NCBI GenBank assembly: GCA_964473155.1
Contig: CAYYNT010000014.1
Span: 5,346-69,345, forward strand
Direction: 5' to 3'
Origin: JAJFUG01 sp964473155
Lineage (GTDB): Bacteria > Gemmatimonadota > Glassbacteria > GWA2-58-10
Length of the DNA stretch: 64,000 nucleotides
Shown here: piece after piece, positions 17,336 through 25,811 of the stretch
Position numbering within the stretch: the first letter of the stretch is position 1
How the letters are laid out: each line of letters opens with the position of its first letter
Program-made: the position numbers and the translations under genes
The notes under the pieces: model-generated
The model's database searches: none
Told to the model about the DNA's origin: nothing
Seen by the model: only the letters and a program-made list of their open reading frames with translations

Positions 17336-18955
17336 TCAGGTCAATCCCGAGCCGTAGATATCAAGCAGCATCTGGTTATTGGGCGAGCGGCTCTCACCTA
17401 TGGAGGTCACGTACACTCCGGGTTTATCCACCAGCGGGCAGACAAATTCGCACATTCCACATCCCACGCACAGGTGCGGATCGATATGCGGTTGCTTGAC
17501 CTTGATCCTGTTCTCGCCGGCGCTGTCCAGGACCTCGACCTCCTCGAACCAGATCGCTTTCTTGGGCGTGGGGCACACCTCCTCGCAGACAATGCAGTTG
17601 TGCCCCTGGCTGTAGGGGATGCAGCGGTTCTTGTCGAAAAAGGCCAGGCCTATTTTGGTCTGGTGCTTCTCCTCCAGAGTTAGCTTTTTGATCGCCTGAG
17701 TGGGGCAGACCTGCCCGCAGAGAGTGCAGTTGAATTCGCAGTAACCCTGCTGCATCCTCAGGTACGGCGTCCAGAATCCCTCCAGCCCGGCTTCCATCAG
17801 CGTGGGCTGTATGGCGTTCTTGATGCAGACTTTCATGCATTCGCCGCACTTGACGCAGCGGTGCAGGAACTCGGTCTCGTCGACCGCTCCGGGCGGACGG
17901 ATAAGGGCCGGATTGAATTTTCTCGACTCCCTGACATCGCCACCCGAGGCGAACGGCGGAGTCTTGCGCGGGTCGATCCGGCAGAGAGCCACCGCCCCGA
18001 CCGCCGCGCCAAGCGAGGTCACCACCTGACGCTTGCTGTAATCCACGCTCCGCTCCTTCCGCGACGGCAGGCCGAAACCGAACGAAATCGAGCGGCTGGG
18101 GCAGGATTCAACGCAGTTCCAGCAATACAGGCACTCGGTGCGCAACCAGGTTTCCGAGGACTGCGGCTCGCAGGCGCCCTCGCAATTGCGGCTGCACAGA
18201 AGGCAATTGGTGCAGGTTTCCTTGTTCACTCTCAGGCGAAGAAAATTGAAACGGCTCAGGATTCCGAGCAGCGCCCCCAGCGGGCAGAGAAAACGGCACC
18301 AGAAACGCCGCCGCACCTGGTTGAGAACGGCGATGGCCGTGAAGATAAGGCCGATAAAAAGGCCCTGATAGAAATACGGCTGCTCGAACGACAGCACCTG
18401 ACCGCGCAGAAAACCGAACACAGGCTGGATGACTGTATTGAGCCAGGGCCAGTCCAGCGCGAACAGCGGATAGAAAGCGGCGCGAACCAGCCAGTTGAAC
18501 ACCGGATTGACCGCCAGGGCAAATGAGCGGATGAGCACGGAAAAAGGATCAAGGAAGCCCACTATCTGAAGGCCGAACACCGAAGCCAGCAGAAAAAACA
18601 CCGTCGCCAGGTATTTCCAGCTCTGACGTTTGTCATATCTGTTTCTGGTGATCTTGTCCTTGGGCTTTCGTCGGTTATGGCTCAGAATATGGTTGAGCGT
18701 GCCCATCGGGCAGACCCAGCCGCAGAAAAAGCGTCCCAGGCTCACGGTCAGTCCGACCACCGCCAGGCTCCAGAGCAGCATCCGCGGGACGCTGTGTTCG
18801 GCCAGAAAAGTGGAAATCGCCACCAGCGGATCGATATCGAAAAATATCTTCACCGGATAGGCGATCGTATCGGTCCCCTTGTATTCTGTCATGACCAGCA
18901 GAAAGAGGAACAGAACGAAAAACACTGTCTGGCTGATCCGTCTCGCGTTGCGCAT
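17336..18955 (-). CDS. Membrane-bound polyferredoxin, NapH/NosR/CcoG-like, with a C-terminal ferredoxin region
   Basis: A 539-residue protein. The N-terminal half has membrane spans and the paired motifs CGWVCP (78-83) and CRFLCP (220-225) of the NapH/NosR/RdxA group. Cysteine clusters follow for several 4Fe-4S centres: 248-262, 275-285, 367-377, 406-417, 445-461 and 496-506. It should carry electrons between a membrane quinone pool or donor and an unknown acceptor. Its start overlaps the stop of the DUF362 gene by one base, so the two are surely co-expressed. A terminator follows. Confidence 0.9.
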   Translation of the reverse strand: MRNARRISQTVFFVLFLFLLVMTEYKGTDTIAYPVKIFFDIDPLVAISTFLAEHSVPRMLLWSLAVVGLTVSLGRFFCGWVCPMGTLNHILSHNRRKPKDKITRNRYDKRQSWKYLATVFFLLASVFGLQIVGFLDPFSVLIRSFALAVNPVFNWLVRAAFYPLFALDWPWLNTVIQPVFGFLRGQVLSFEQPYFYQGLFIGLIFTAIAVLNQVRRRFWCRFLCPLGALLGILSRFNFLRLRVNKETCTNCLLCSRNCEGACEPQSSETWLRTECLYCWNCVESCPSRSISFGFGLPSRKERSVDYSKRQVVTSLGAAVGAVALCRIDPRKTPPFASGGDVRESRKFNPALIRPPGAVDETEFLHRCVKCGECMKVCIKNAIQPTLMEAGLEGFWTPYLRMQQGYCEFNCTLCGQVCPTQAIKKLTLEEKHQTKIGLAFFDKNRCIPYSQGHNCIVCEEVCPTPKKAIWFEEVEVLDSAGENRIKVKQPHIDPHLCVGCGMCEFVCPLVDKPGVYVTSIGESRSPNNQMLLDIYGSGLT

Positions 18956-19923
18956 CAGAGAGCCACCTCCCGGATCAGGGACGCCTCGGGGCTGATCGAG
19001 CCGAGGCCTCTTTCCTGCCCCAGCGCCAGGTATCGTATCTCCGCCGGATCGATCCCGAACAGGCCGGCCGCGCGGCTGTCAGCGGCAATGGGATCGATCG
19101 AGGCGATGACCGTGTCGGTCTGCTTGACATCCGACAGGCTGCCGCCCGAGGGACCGTTGCCGGTGAGTATGCGCACCGCGTCAACCACTGTCAGCGTGGG
19201 AGCGAAGAACGCCGTCATTTCGACAATGCTCAGGTTCACATCCTGGTGCAACTGGTTTCGCCGTCCGCCCATCAGACCGTAAAAATTCTTCATCCCGATT
19301 GTCAGGCGGCTCAGGCTGTGATGTTTGGCTATCGGAACGTTGATTATCTTGTCAACTTCCATTGCCGGCTGGTACACCGGCCACTGCTTGATCAGCTCGC
19401 CGCCCACCTCGATCTGTTTGAAATTGAAATCTTCGAGATAAGGGCATTCGGCCCCGGCCTTCTCAGCCGCTTCCTTGATCCCGCTGCGTACGTAGCAGCG
19501 CCGCGGGTCGTTGATCGTGTTGTCAAGCACTGTCACTTTTGAGGCTCCGGCCTCCAGGCACAGAGCCACCAGGGCGGTGACAACGGCCGGGTTTGTGGTG
19601 GCGGCCTGCTCCGGCACACGGTCCCAGCCGATATTGGGTTTTATCATAACCTTGTCGCCGCGCGAGACAAACACGCCAATGCCGCCCAGTTCCTGAATGG
19701 CGCGGCGAGTGATTGCATCCGCGTCCTTGCCGGTCACCACGCTCATCACCGGGCCGGAGGTTTTCACCGGCTCCCGGCGGCGCGGCAGGGCTGCGCCACC
19801 GCCCGCGGTAGTCTTCGCACCGCCGCCCTCACCCTTCCCGGCGTCTCCGCCGCATCCAGCCATGCCGGCGGCCAGCGCCCCGGCTCCCAGCACTTTCAGA
19901 AATTCCTTGCGCCCAATATGCAT
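18955..19923 (-). CDS. DUF362 domain lipoprotein
   Basis: A 322-residue protein with an export signal GRKEFLKVLGAGALAAGMAGC, a Tat-like start ending in a lipobox, followed by a Gly-rich linker and the DUF362 domain (VMIKPNIGWDR, NDPRRCYVRSGI, VPIAKHHSLSRLTIGMKNFYGLMGG). The function of DUF362 is unproven; it often neighbours 4Fe-4S proteins, as here. The ATG at 19923 was chosen over an upstream TTG, with GGGGGAG about ten bases before it. A strong promoter lies 190 bases upstream. Confidence 0.88.
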   Translation of the reverse strand: MHIGRKEFLKVLGAGALAAGMAGCGGDAGKGEGGGAKTTAGGGAALPRRREPVKTSGPVMSVVTGKDADAITRRAIQELGGIGVFVSRGDKVMIKPNIGWDRVPEQAATTNPAVVTALVALCLEAGASKVTVLDNTINDPRRCYVRSGIKEAAEKAGAECPYLEDFNFKQIEVGGELIKQWPVYQPAMEVDKIINVPIAKHHSLSRLTIGMKNFYGLMGGRRNQLHQDVNLSIVEMTAFFAPTLTVVDAVRILTGNGPSGGSLSDVKQTDTVIASIDPIAADSRAAGLFGIDPAEIRYLALGQERGLGSISPEASLIREVAL

Positions 19924-20118
19924 CTCCACTTTTCTCCCCCGCTCCAAAACTGAACCGGTGTCAGGTCCGAAATGTTGTTTTCATTATTCAGTGAAACTGT
20001 ACTCACCTTCTCTGACAGCAGGCATGCCATTTATTTAGATTTCTCTTACATAAAAAGGCGTGCTTAAATCCGATGCGTCCACTGCCCAAAGAAAATCACA
20101 GCAAAAGGATAAACTATT

Positions 20119-20147
20119 TTAATAGCAATCCAGGACCACTTTGTCAA
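20119..20147 (-). promoter_or_regulatory. Strong promoter of the DUF362-polyferredoxin operon
   Basis: Minus-strand TTGACA (20142-20147), a 17-base spacer, and TATTAA (20119-20124). It would give a leader of about 190 bases before the DUF362 start. I see no known riboswitch in that leader. Confidence 0.65.
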
Positions 20148-20169
20148 CTATTTCAGTCCCGGAAAAGTT

Positions 20170-21087
20170 TCAACTAAGTTTCGCGCTGAAATACTCTACG
20201 GTTGCAGCCAGACCGCTGTCCAGGTCGGCTGAGGGAGTGAAACCCAGTCCGCGCAGCCTGGAAATGTCGGCATAGCTGGCCCGGATGTCGCCAGGACGTT
20301 CCCCGGCAAACACGATTTTCGAACGCGAACCAGTGACACTTTTTATTCTTTGCGCCAGCTCCAGCACGGTGATGAATTCCCCGCGCCCAACATTGTAAAC
20401 CTCGCTGCCGCGATCCACGGCCAGAAGGATCGCCCGGACCAGGTCTTTCACGAAAATGAAGTCCCTCACCTGGCCTCCGTCGCCGAAAATCACAAGGTCC
20501 TCGTGACGCAGGGCGCGGTGCACGAAAATCGGCACCGCGGCCGCATACTGGCTGGCCGGGTCCTGGCGTGGCCCGAACACGTTGAAAAAGCGCAGGCTTA
20601 CCGTATCCAGCCCCCAGGCCTCGCGGTACATCCGCAGATAGTATTCTCCATCGAGCTTGGTCACGGCGTAGGGGCTTTTCGGTTCGGGCAGCATGTCCTC
20701 GCGCTTGGGGACCTGCGGATTGTCCCCGTACACCGCGGCGCTGCTGGCGAGAACCACCTTGCGCGCTCCGGCTTTCCTCGCCACGGCAAGCACGTTGAGC
20801 GCACCCAGGGTGTTTATCCGCACGCACTCATCCGGGTGCTCCATGCTTTCCGGCACGCTGACCATCGCCGCCAGGTGAAAAACCAGATCAACGCCATCCA
20901 TCGCCTTTTCCAGTTCCGCGATATCCGTGACCGATCCGCGCCGGAAATCGCAGTCCAGGCCTTCCAGGTTGGCGAGATGGCCGGTGCGAAGGTTATCCAG
21001 AACACGAACCTGGTGGCCGGAGCCTGAAAAATGCTCCACAAGATGACTGCCGATAAAACCCGCGCCCCCGGTGATCAAAACGCGCAT
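20170..21087 (-). CDS. NAD-dependent sugar-nucleotide epimerase/dehydratase (extended SDR, GalE/WbpP-like)
   Basis: A 305-residue extended SDR enzyme. The NAD-binding GGAGFIGS is at residues 7-14, catalytic Y140 and K144 lie in SPYAVTK, and the Ser-rich ASSAAVYGD loop is at 114-122. The C-terminal part RFFNVFGPRQDPASQYAAAVPIF is typical of UDP-hexose or UDP-HexNAc 4-epimerases. It probably supplies a sugar nucleotide for surface polysaccharide. The exact substrate cannot be read from sequence. It is transcribed alone from a good promoter. Confidence 0.92.
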   Translation of the reverse strand: MRVLITGGAGFIGSHLVEHFSGSGHQVRVLDNLRTGHLANLEGLDCDFRRGSVTDIAELEKAMDGVDLVFHLAAMVSVPESMEHPDECVRINTLGALNVLAVARKAGARKVVLASSAAVYGDNPQVPKREDMLPEPKSPYAVTKLDGEYYLRMYREAWGLDTVSLRFFNVFGPRQDPASQYAAAVPIFVHRALRHEDLVIFGDGGQVRDFIFVKDLVRAILLAVDRGSEVYNVGRGEFITVLELAQRIKSVTGSRSKIVFAGERPGDIRASYADISRLRGLGFTPSADLDSGLAATVEYFSAKLS

Positions 21088-21138
21088 GCGGACCTCTTAT
21101 CTGTTTATTATTGTTCGTAATCGAGGGGTTGAGCCAGG

Positions 21139-21181
21139 CGGCCGGGATGACTATCACACCACACCGCTGATCTCCCGGCCG
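21139..21181 (-). promoter_or_regulatory. 5'-leader hairpin of the epimerase mRNA
   Basis: A perfect 9-bp GC-rich stem (CGGCCGGGA at 21139-21147 with TCCCGGCCG at 21173-21181) begins within a few bases of the transcript start expected from the promoter just upstream. It may stabilise the mRNA 5' end or regulate it. Confidence 0.4.
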
Positions 21182-21189
21182 AGTGAGGA

Positions 21190-21218
21190 TTTATAATACA
21201 TCCGGGCTGTAAAATCAA
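21190..21218 (-). promoter_or_regulatory. Promoter of the epimerase gene
   Basis: Minus-strand TTGATT (21213-21218), a 17-base spacer, and TATAAA (21190-21195). The start would be near 21183, with a leader of about 95 bases. Confidence 0.6.
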
Positions 21219-21286
21219 GCCGCATGGAATTAAGTAACCTCTGGATATACTAAAACATGCGGAATAATCACCGCAAGCCCGATACA

Positions 21287-21315
21287 TTGACTTTCCGGTC
21301 CTTTCCTGTTAGTTT
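21287..21315 (+). promoter_or_regulatory. Promoter of the aminotransferase gene
   Basis: TTGACT (21287-21292), a 17-base spacer, and TAGTTT (21310-21315). It lies about 57 bases before the TTG start, on the strand opposite the epimerase promoter. Confidence 0.45.
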
Positions 21316-21371
21316 TGAATTTTCCCGCCGACTATCCCATTTACTTAATGAGAAACTGCAAGGAGGAGAGA

Positions 21372-22739
21372 TTGGCCAAGACATTTTCCACCACACCCAA
21401 AAAAGTGCCGTTTGTCGATACGCCCAACCGCAAGATCAAGACCGCCATCCCGGTTCCCGAGTCACTGCAAGTTATCGAGAGCCTGCGCCGCAACGAGCCG
21501 CTCTCGATGAGCGGCCAGCCCCTGGTCCTCTGGGACCACGCCAAGGGCGCCACGGTCTGGGACAAGTGGGGCAACCAGTGGATCGACTGGTCCAGCGGCG
21601 TGCTGATCACCAACGCCGGGCACAACCACCCGAAAATCAACAGGGCGATAATCAACCAGGTGAAAAGCGGCCTGCTCACAAGCTACTGCTTCCCGAACGA
21701 CCCGCGCGCCGAGCTGGCCCAGCTCCTGGTGGATGTCACCCCCAAGCCGATGGACAAGGCGTTCATCCTGACCACAGGCAGCGAGACTGTCGAGTGCGTT
21801 TTCAAGCTGATGCGCACATACGGTCTGAAAAAGTACGGCAAGCACAAGATTACCGTGGTCTCGTTCGAGCGCGATTTCCACGGCCGCACACTGGGCGCAC
21901 AGATGCTGGGCGGAAGCCCGGCCCTCAAGGAATGGATTGTCAATCTGGACCCGAACATAGTCCAGGTCCCGTTCCCGGACGGTTTCCGCACGCCTGACAC
22001 CAGCTTCGAGCTGTTCGAGAAGTCGCTGGCCGCGAAGAACATCACCCCGGACATGGTGGCCGGTGTCCTGATGGAAACCTACCAGGGAGGCGGAGCCAGC
22101 TTCGCTCCGCCCGAGTACGTGCAGGCCCTGCGCAAGTGGTGCGACAAGCATGGCGCGCTGCTCTGCTGTGATGAGGTGCAGGCCGGTTTCGGGCGCTGCG
22201 GCACGCTGTTCGGCTGGGAAAATTACGGCATCCTTCCCGACCTGGCCTGTTTCGGCAAGGGCATATCGAGCAGCCTGCCGGTCTCGGCCGTGGTCGGCCG
22301 CAAGGATGTGATGGACCTGTACGGCCCGAACGAGATGACCAGCACACACACCGGCAACCCGGTCTGCGCCGCCGCCGCCGTGGCCAACATCAAGGCGATC
22401 ATCGAAGAGAAGATCGTGGAGCACGGCGCTGAGATGGGCCGTATCCTGCACAAGGGCCTTCAGGCCCTGAAGAAGAAGTTCCCCGCGGTTATCGGCTCGG
22501 TGCAGGGCAAAGGCATGGTGGCCGGTCTGCACATGGTCAAGAAAGGTACGATCGAGCCGGATGGCGACCTGGCCTGGAACATCGTGAATTCTTGCGTGGA
22601 GAAAGGCCTCCTGATGTTCGCCCCGGTGGGCGTGGGCAGCGCCACGGTGAAGATCAACCCGCCGCTGGTGATCAAGGAGCGTCTGTTGCGCGAGGGCCTC
22701 AAGGTGCTGGAAGAGGCTATCGCCGAGAACGTCCGTTAA
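21372..22739 (+). CDS. Class III PLP-dependent aminotransferase
   Basis: A 455-residue fold-type I aminotransferase of the 4-aminobutyrate/acetylornithine group. Phosphate-cup TGSE is at residues 135-138, DEVQAGFGRCG has the pyridine-nitrogen Asp near 267, and the Schiff-base lysine is near 296 in FGKGISSSLP. The amino-group donor (GABA, ornithine, beta-alanine or another omega-amine) cannot be decided. The start is TTG: AGGAGGAGAG lies immediately upstream (21361-21370), far better than the longer frame. It is a single gene with its own promoter and terminator. Confidence 0.92.
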   Translation: MAKTFSTTPKKVPFVDTPNRKIKTAIPVPESLQVIESLRRNEPLSMSGQPLVLWDHAKGATVWDKWGNQWIDWSSGVLITNAGHNHPKINRAIINQVKSGLLTSYCFPNDPRAELAQLLVDVTPKPMDKAFILTTGSETVECVFKLMRTYGLKKYGKHKITVVSFERDFHGRTLGAQMLGGSPALKEWIVNLDPNIVQVPFPDGFRTPDTSFELFEKSLAAKNITPDMVAGVLMETYQGGGASFAPPEYVQALRKWCDKHGALLCCDEVQAGFGRCGTLFGWENYGILPDLACFGKGISSSLPVSAVVGRKDVMDLYGPNEMTSTHTGNPVCAAAAVANIKAIIEEKIVEHGAEMGRILHKGLQALKKKFPAVIGSVQGKGMVAGLHMVKKGTIEPDGDLAWNIVNSCVEKGLLMFAPVGVGSATVKINPPLVIKERLLREGLKVLEEAIAENVR

Positions 22740-22777
22740 AACAGACTCGGTTTTAAACGGATTTGACTGGATGATTA

Positions 22778-22808
22778 CGTAAGGGGCGATTCATGAATCG
22801 CCCTTACG
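22778..22808. repeat. 31-base near-perfect palindrome (REP-like)
   Basis: CGTAAGGGGCGATTCA followed by TGAATCGCCCTTACG, complementary except for one extra G. It resembles the GTAGGGGCn..nGCCCCTAC palindromes scattered in many bacterial genomes, and related cores occur in both MITE-like elements of this window. It lies 18 bases before a terminator-like hairpin, forming a doublet. Confidence 0.65.
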
Positions 22809-22826
22809 CATATCCAAAATATTTGC

Positions 22827-22854
22827 GGGGCACGGCATACCGTGCCCCTTTTTT
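22827..22854 (+). terminator. Terminator after the aminotransferase gene
   Basis: A perfect 9-bp stem, GGGGCACGG (22827-22835) with CCGTGCCCC (22840-22848), a four-base loop and six T residues. The stem has the same GGGGCACGG core seen in repeats of this class, so a repeat may have been adopted as terminator. Confidence 0.8.
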
Positions 22855-22998
22855 ATGCTTATTTATCGCGGGTAAAGAACACCTATAAGCCATTTGCACT
22901 TCTGATCGGCGTTTCTTAAGTTTGAGCATCGACTGTCCGGAATGGTCTGACGAAAAACAATCTGAAGTGGTATGCAACTTTTTTGATGGGACTGACAA

Positions 22999-24378
22999 AT
23001 GCCTAACTTCCCGTTAAGACTGACCTCGGCAAGTCTATTGCTGGCTTTTTGTTCATCTGCATTTTGCGGTGCAGCCTTTTGTCAGTCCGATGAAAGAAAC
23101 GGCGAAACAGACTCAACGGCAGGTAAAACATCATCATCAACACGCTTGAGACCGGAACCGCCGGACTGGTATGCGGGAGATATGCACGTGCACCGGAGCT
23201 GCGGCGGAGATCCTGTGCCTGACAGCGTACTTTTGCCGAAAATGAAAGAAAAAGATCTGGCCGTAATCTCCGTACTGGCGGATATGGGCAACGGAGAGGT
23301 GAAAGATGCGGAATCAGACTTGCCGAAAGTCAACGGAAAGGATGCTCCGGAGTCAAAAGAGGGACGGATAATACACTGGGATGCGGAATGGCACTGGGAT
23401 GCCACATATTCCAACTTTGAGCATCAGGCGCTGGGAGGACATCTTGTCCTGCTGGGGCTGAAAGAGGCCCATCAGATTTGGGATGAATCCCCTAACAGGA
23501 TAGCGGAGTGGGCAAAAGAACAGAATGCCGTCTGCGGATTTGCCCATATGTGGTATCTAAATGATACGATACAGAGCGAATTGAACTGCTGCATACCGAT
23601 AGACTATCCTGTAGAAACCGCTCTTGGAACGATAGATTTCATATCGGACGATGTCCGTGGCAGTGACTCAGCTATCCATGCCTATTACAGGTTGCTGAAT
23701 TGTGGATTCCGGCCGGGTTTTGCAGCCGGAACGGATTATCCATGCAACGATAACGAACCGCTGGGGACTCTTCTGACTTATGTGCGGGTCAAGGATAAAC
23801 CCCTGACCTACGCTGACTGGATAGAAGGGATAGCAAAAGGCAGCACCGTAGTCTCGCGTAATGCGCACGATGAATTCCTGGAATTCGTGGTGAATGACAG
23901 CATCGGTCCGGGCCAGGAAATCCGGTTGAAGGGAAAGGGAACGGTTCAGGCGGAAATAAAATGGTCCGCCGCAAAAAAACTGACCGGCAGAGTGGAACTG
24001 ATATGCAACGGAAAAGTAGTGGCAAGTAAGAGTGGAACTGTAGATGCGGGCGCGCCTCTGATTCTGAAGACTTCGCAGGATTTCACCAGGAGCGGCTGGT
24101 TATGTGCCAGGCGGATGAGCCAGGAGGGCTATCAGGTTCACGCCTCCGCGGTGTTTGTAACGGTGGATGACGCTCCGGTCCGGGCCAGCGCCGAAGACGC
24201 GTTGTTTTTTGTCAGATGGATAGATAATATTCTTGAAAAAACCACACCCGGCGGTGAGTGGAACAGGTACTTCACTCATGACCTGAATGTGGTGCGGGAT
24301 CGCTATAATAAGGCCAGGGAGATTTATCTGAAAATCTCAGAAGAAGCACGAAACATTGAAGACGGTGCTGTTAAATAG
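22999..24378 (+). CDS. Exported PHP-like metallohydrolase (CehA/McbA family)
   Basis: A 459-residue protein with a signal peptide (about residues 1-29) and a PHP-type metallophosphoesterase-like domain. The metal-binding DMHVHRS is at 61-67, with later H/D motifs in GFAHMWYLND and AAGTDYPCND. CehA/McbA members include carbaryl hydrolase, but most have unknown substrates. A beta-sandwich-like C-terminal part follows. GGGA lies about eight bases before the ATG. The composition is less GC-rich than the core genes, and with the next gene it may form an acquired pair. Confidence 0.8.
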   Translation: MPNFPLRLTSASLLLAFCSSAFCGAAFCQSDERNGETDSTAGKTSSSTRLRPEPPDWYAGDMHVHRSCGGDPVPDSVLLPKMKEKDLAVISVLADMGNGEVKDAESDLPKVNGKDAPESKEGRIIHWDAEWHWDATYSNFEHQALGGHLVLLGLKEAHQIWDESPNRIAEWAKEQNAVCGFAHMWYLNDTIQSELNCCIPIDYPVETALGTIDFISDDVRGSDSAIHAYYRLLNCGFRPGFAAGTDYPCNDNEPLGTLLTYVRVKDKPLTYADWIEGIAKGSTVVSRNAHDEFLEFVVNDSIGPGQEIRLKGKGTVQAEIKWSAAKKLTGRVELICNGKVVASKSGTVDAGAPLILKTSQDFTRSGWLCARRMSQEGYQVHASAVFVTVDDAPVRASAEDALFFVRWIDNILEKTTPGGEWNRYFTHDLNVVRDRYNKAREIYLKISEEARNIEDGAVK

Positions 24379-24539
24379 ACTGCCTTAAATAATATTTGTT
24401 GGATTGGCGGGTTGCCAGTATCTGCTTACTGGGAGTCAATTACCGTTCCGGGTTGTTTTTTGCCTCTATCTGAATCTTTCATCGATTCCGGCTGATATCC
24501 TGGATCATCCGATAACTTCACCTGGAGAGAGATGCCCAT

Positions 24540-25688
24540 ATGAACATCTCGAAGCGTGACTTCATCATGTGCACAGGTCTGTTCGGCATGGCTCATCTTA
24601 CCGGATCGGCCTCGGCATCTCAGCCCGAAGCCACTGGCGCAGAGGGTTCATCCGTGTTCAACGTCCGTGATTTCGGGGCTCTGGGTGACGGGGAAACGCC
24701 GGACTCCGAGGCCATCCAGAAAGCCCTCGATGCGGCAGGCGCTGTCAGCGGCACTGTTTATTTCCCGGCGGGACGCTATCCCTGCCACGATCTCGCCGTC
24801 CACCAGCATACGACACTCCTGGCGGAACCCCAGTGAGGATATCAGGGCCCGGCTGGAGCGACCCTGCTGCTGGATTCCGATGAGGCGGATTGCCTGCTCA
24901 ACATAACCGGCGCTTTCGGAGTGCACCTAAGAGGGCTGTTCCTGCAGGGCAGGCGGGACGCGCGGAAAGAAATCCATGGAGTCTTCCTCAACAACGCGGA
25001 AAAATACAGCGACAAGGAAGACTCCATTGTCATCGACGACTGCAAGATAGCGGGGTTTTCCGGTCATGGCGTTTATCTGCTCCGCATCTGGCTGTTTATC
25101 ATCCGCCACAGTATCATGCAGTACAACAAGGGATGCGGCGTCCAGATAACCGGCTGGGATGGATTCGTGACGGACAACCAGTTCTCGGGAAACGGCAGCC
25201 ACGGTTTCGGCTGCGACAAAGTGGGGGCGACTGTCATGTTCACCGCCAACCGCGTGGAATGGAACGGCGGATACGGCCTGTATCTGGTCGCCGGGGATGC
25301 CTGGAACGTCACCGGCAACGCCTTCGACCGCAACTGGGGCGCCGGAATCTGCGCCAGGCAGATGCGCACCACCGCCATTACCGGCAACGTATTCCGCCGT
25401 TGCGGCAAGGACAGCAAACTTCTGGCCGAGGGGGAACACTCCTGCCATGTCCGCCTGGAGGAGTGCAGCGGTTTGACATTCGTTTCCAATACCTGCGCAG
25501 CGGGGCGCGACGACGGCGGCAAGGGCTTGTACACTCCGCAGGCCGGATTAATCCTGCGCAAGCTCAGCCATTCCATAATAGCGAACAACACGCTCTATCA
25601 GGGATATATGGACCGGATGGTCATCGATCTGGGGGAACACGGGGAAGGTTACATATTCGAGAACAACGTCGGCTGCCCCATGGCTTGA
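24540..25688 (+). pseudogene. Exported right-handed beta-helix protein interrupted by an in-frame TGA
   Basis: A single frame of 383 codons with one stop, TGA at 24834-24836. The first part (98 aa) has a signal-like N-terminus (MNISKRDFIMCTGLFGMAHL) and the start of a pectate-lyase-like fold (FNVRDFGALGDGETPDSEAIQKALDAAG). The frame resumes without shift as GYQGPAGATLLLDSDEADCLL and continues through beta-helix repeats to a stop at 25686-25688. The TGA falls where homologous proteins, as I recall them, have Trp in a 'W-G-Y-R' turn, so a TGG-to-TGA change is the simplest explanation. TGA is an ordinary stop elsewhere in the window. Pseudogene, sequence error or readthrough remain open. Confidence 0.75.
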
Positions 25689-25811
25689 GCCGCCATAATG
25701 CATTTTCAGGGATGAATAGTATTTCCTGTCAGACCAGTACTGACACAATTCCTGACGTTCGCCAAAATAAAGCCACCTTGTACGTTATTCCCGATTCCCT
25801 ATGTTCACGGC

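Noticed and set aside
19924..20112. Riboswitch in the long leader of the DUF362 operon
   Set aside because: No known aptamer core could be recognised by eye; the leader is listed only as long.
24834..24836. TGA read as selenocysteine
   Set aside because: Beta-helix proteins are not selenoproteins, the surrounding residues suggest Trp, and no convincing SECIS-like hairpin was seen just after it.
24921..25688. A separate downstream gene starting after the TGA
   Set aside because: The frame before it, from the TGA on, already encodes matching beta-helix sequence, and no ribosome site precedes the internal start.
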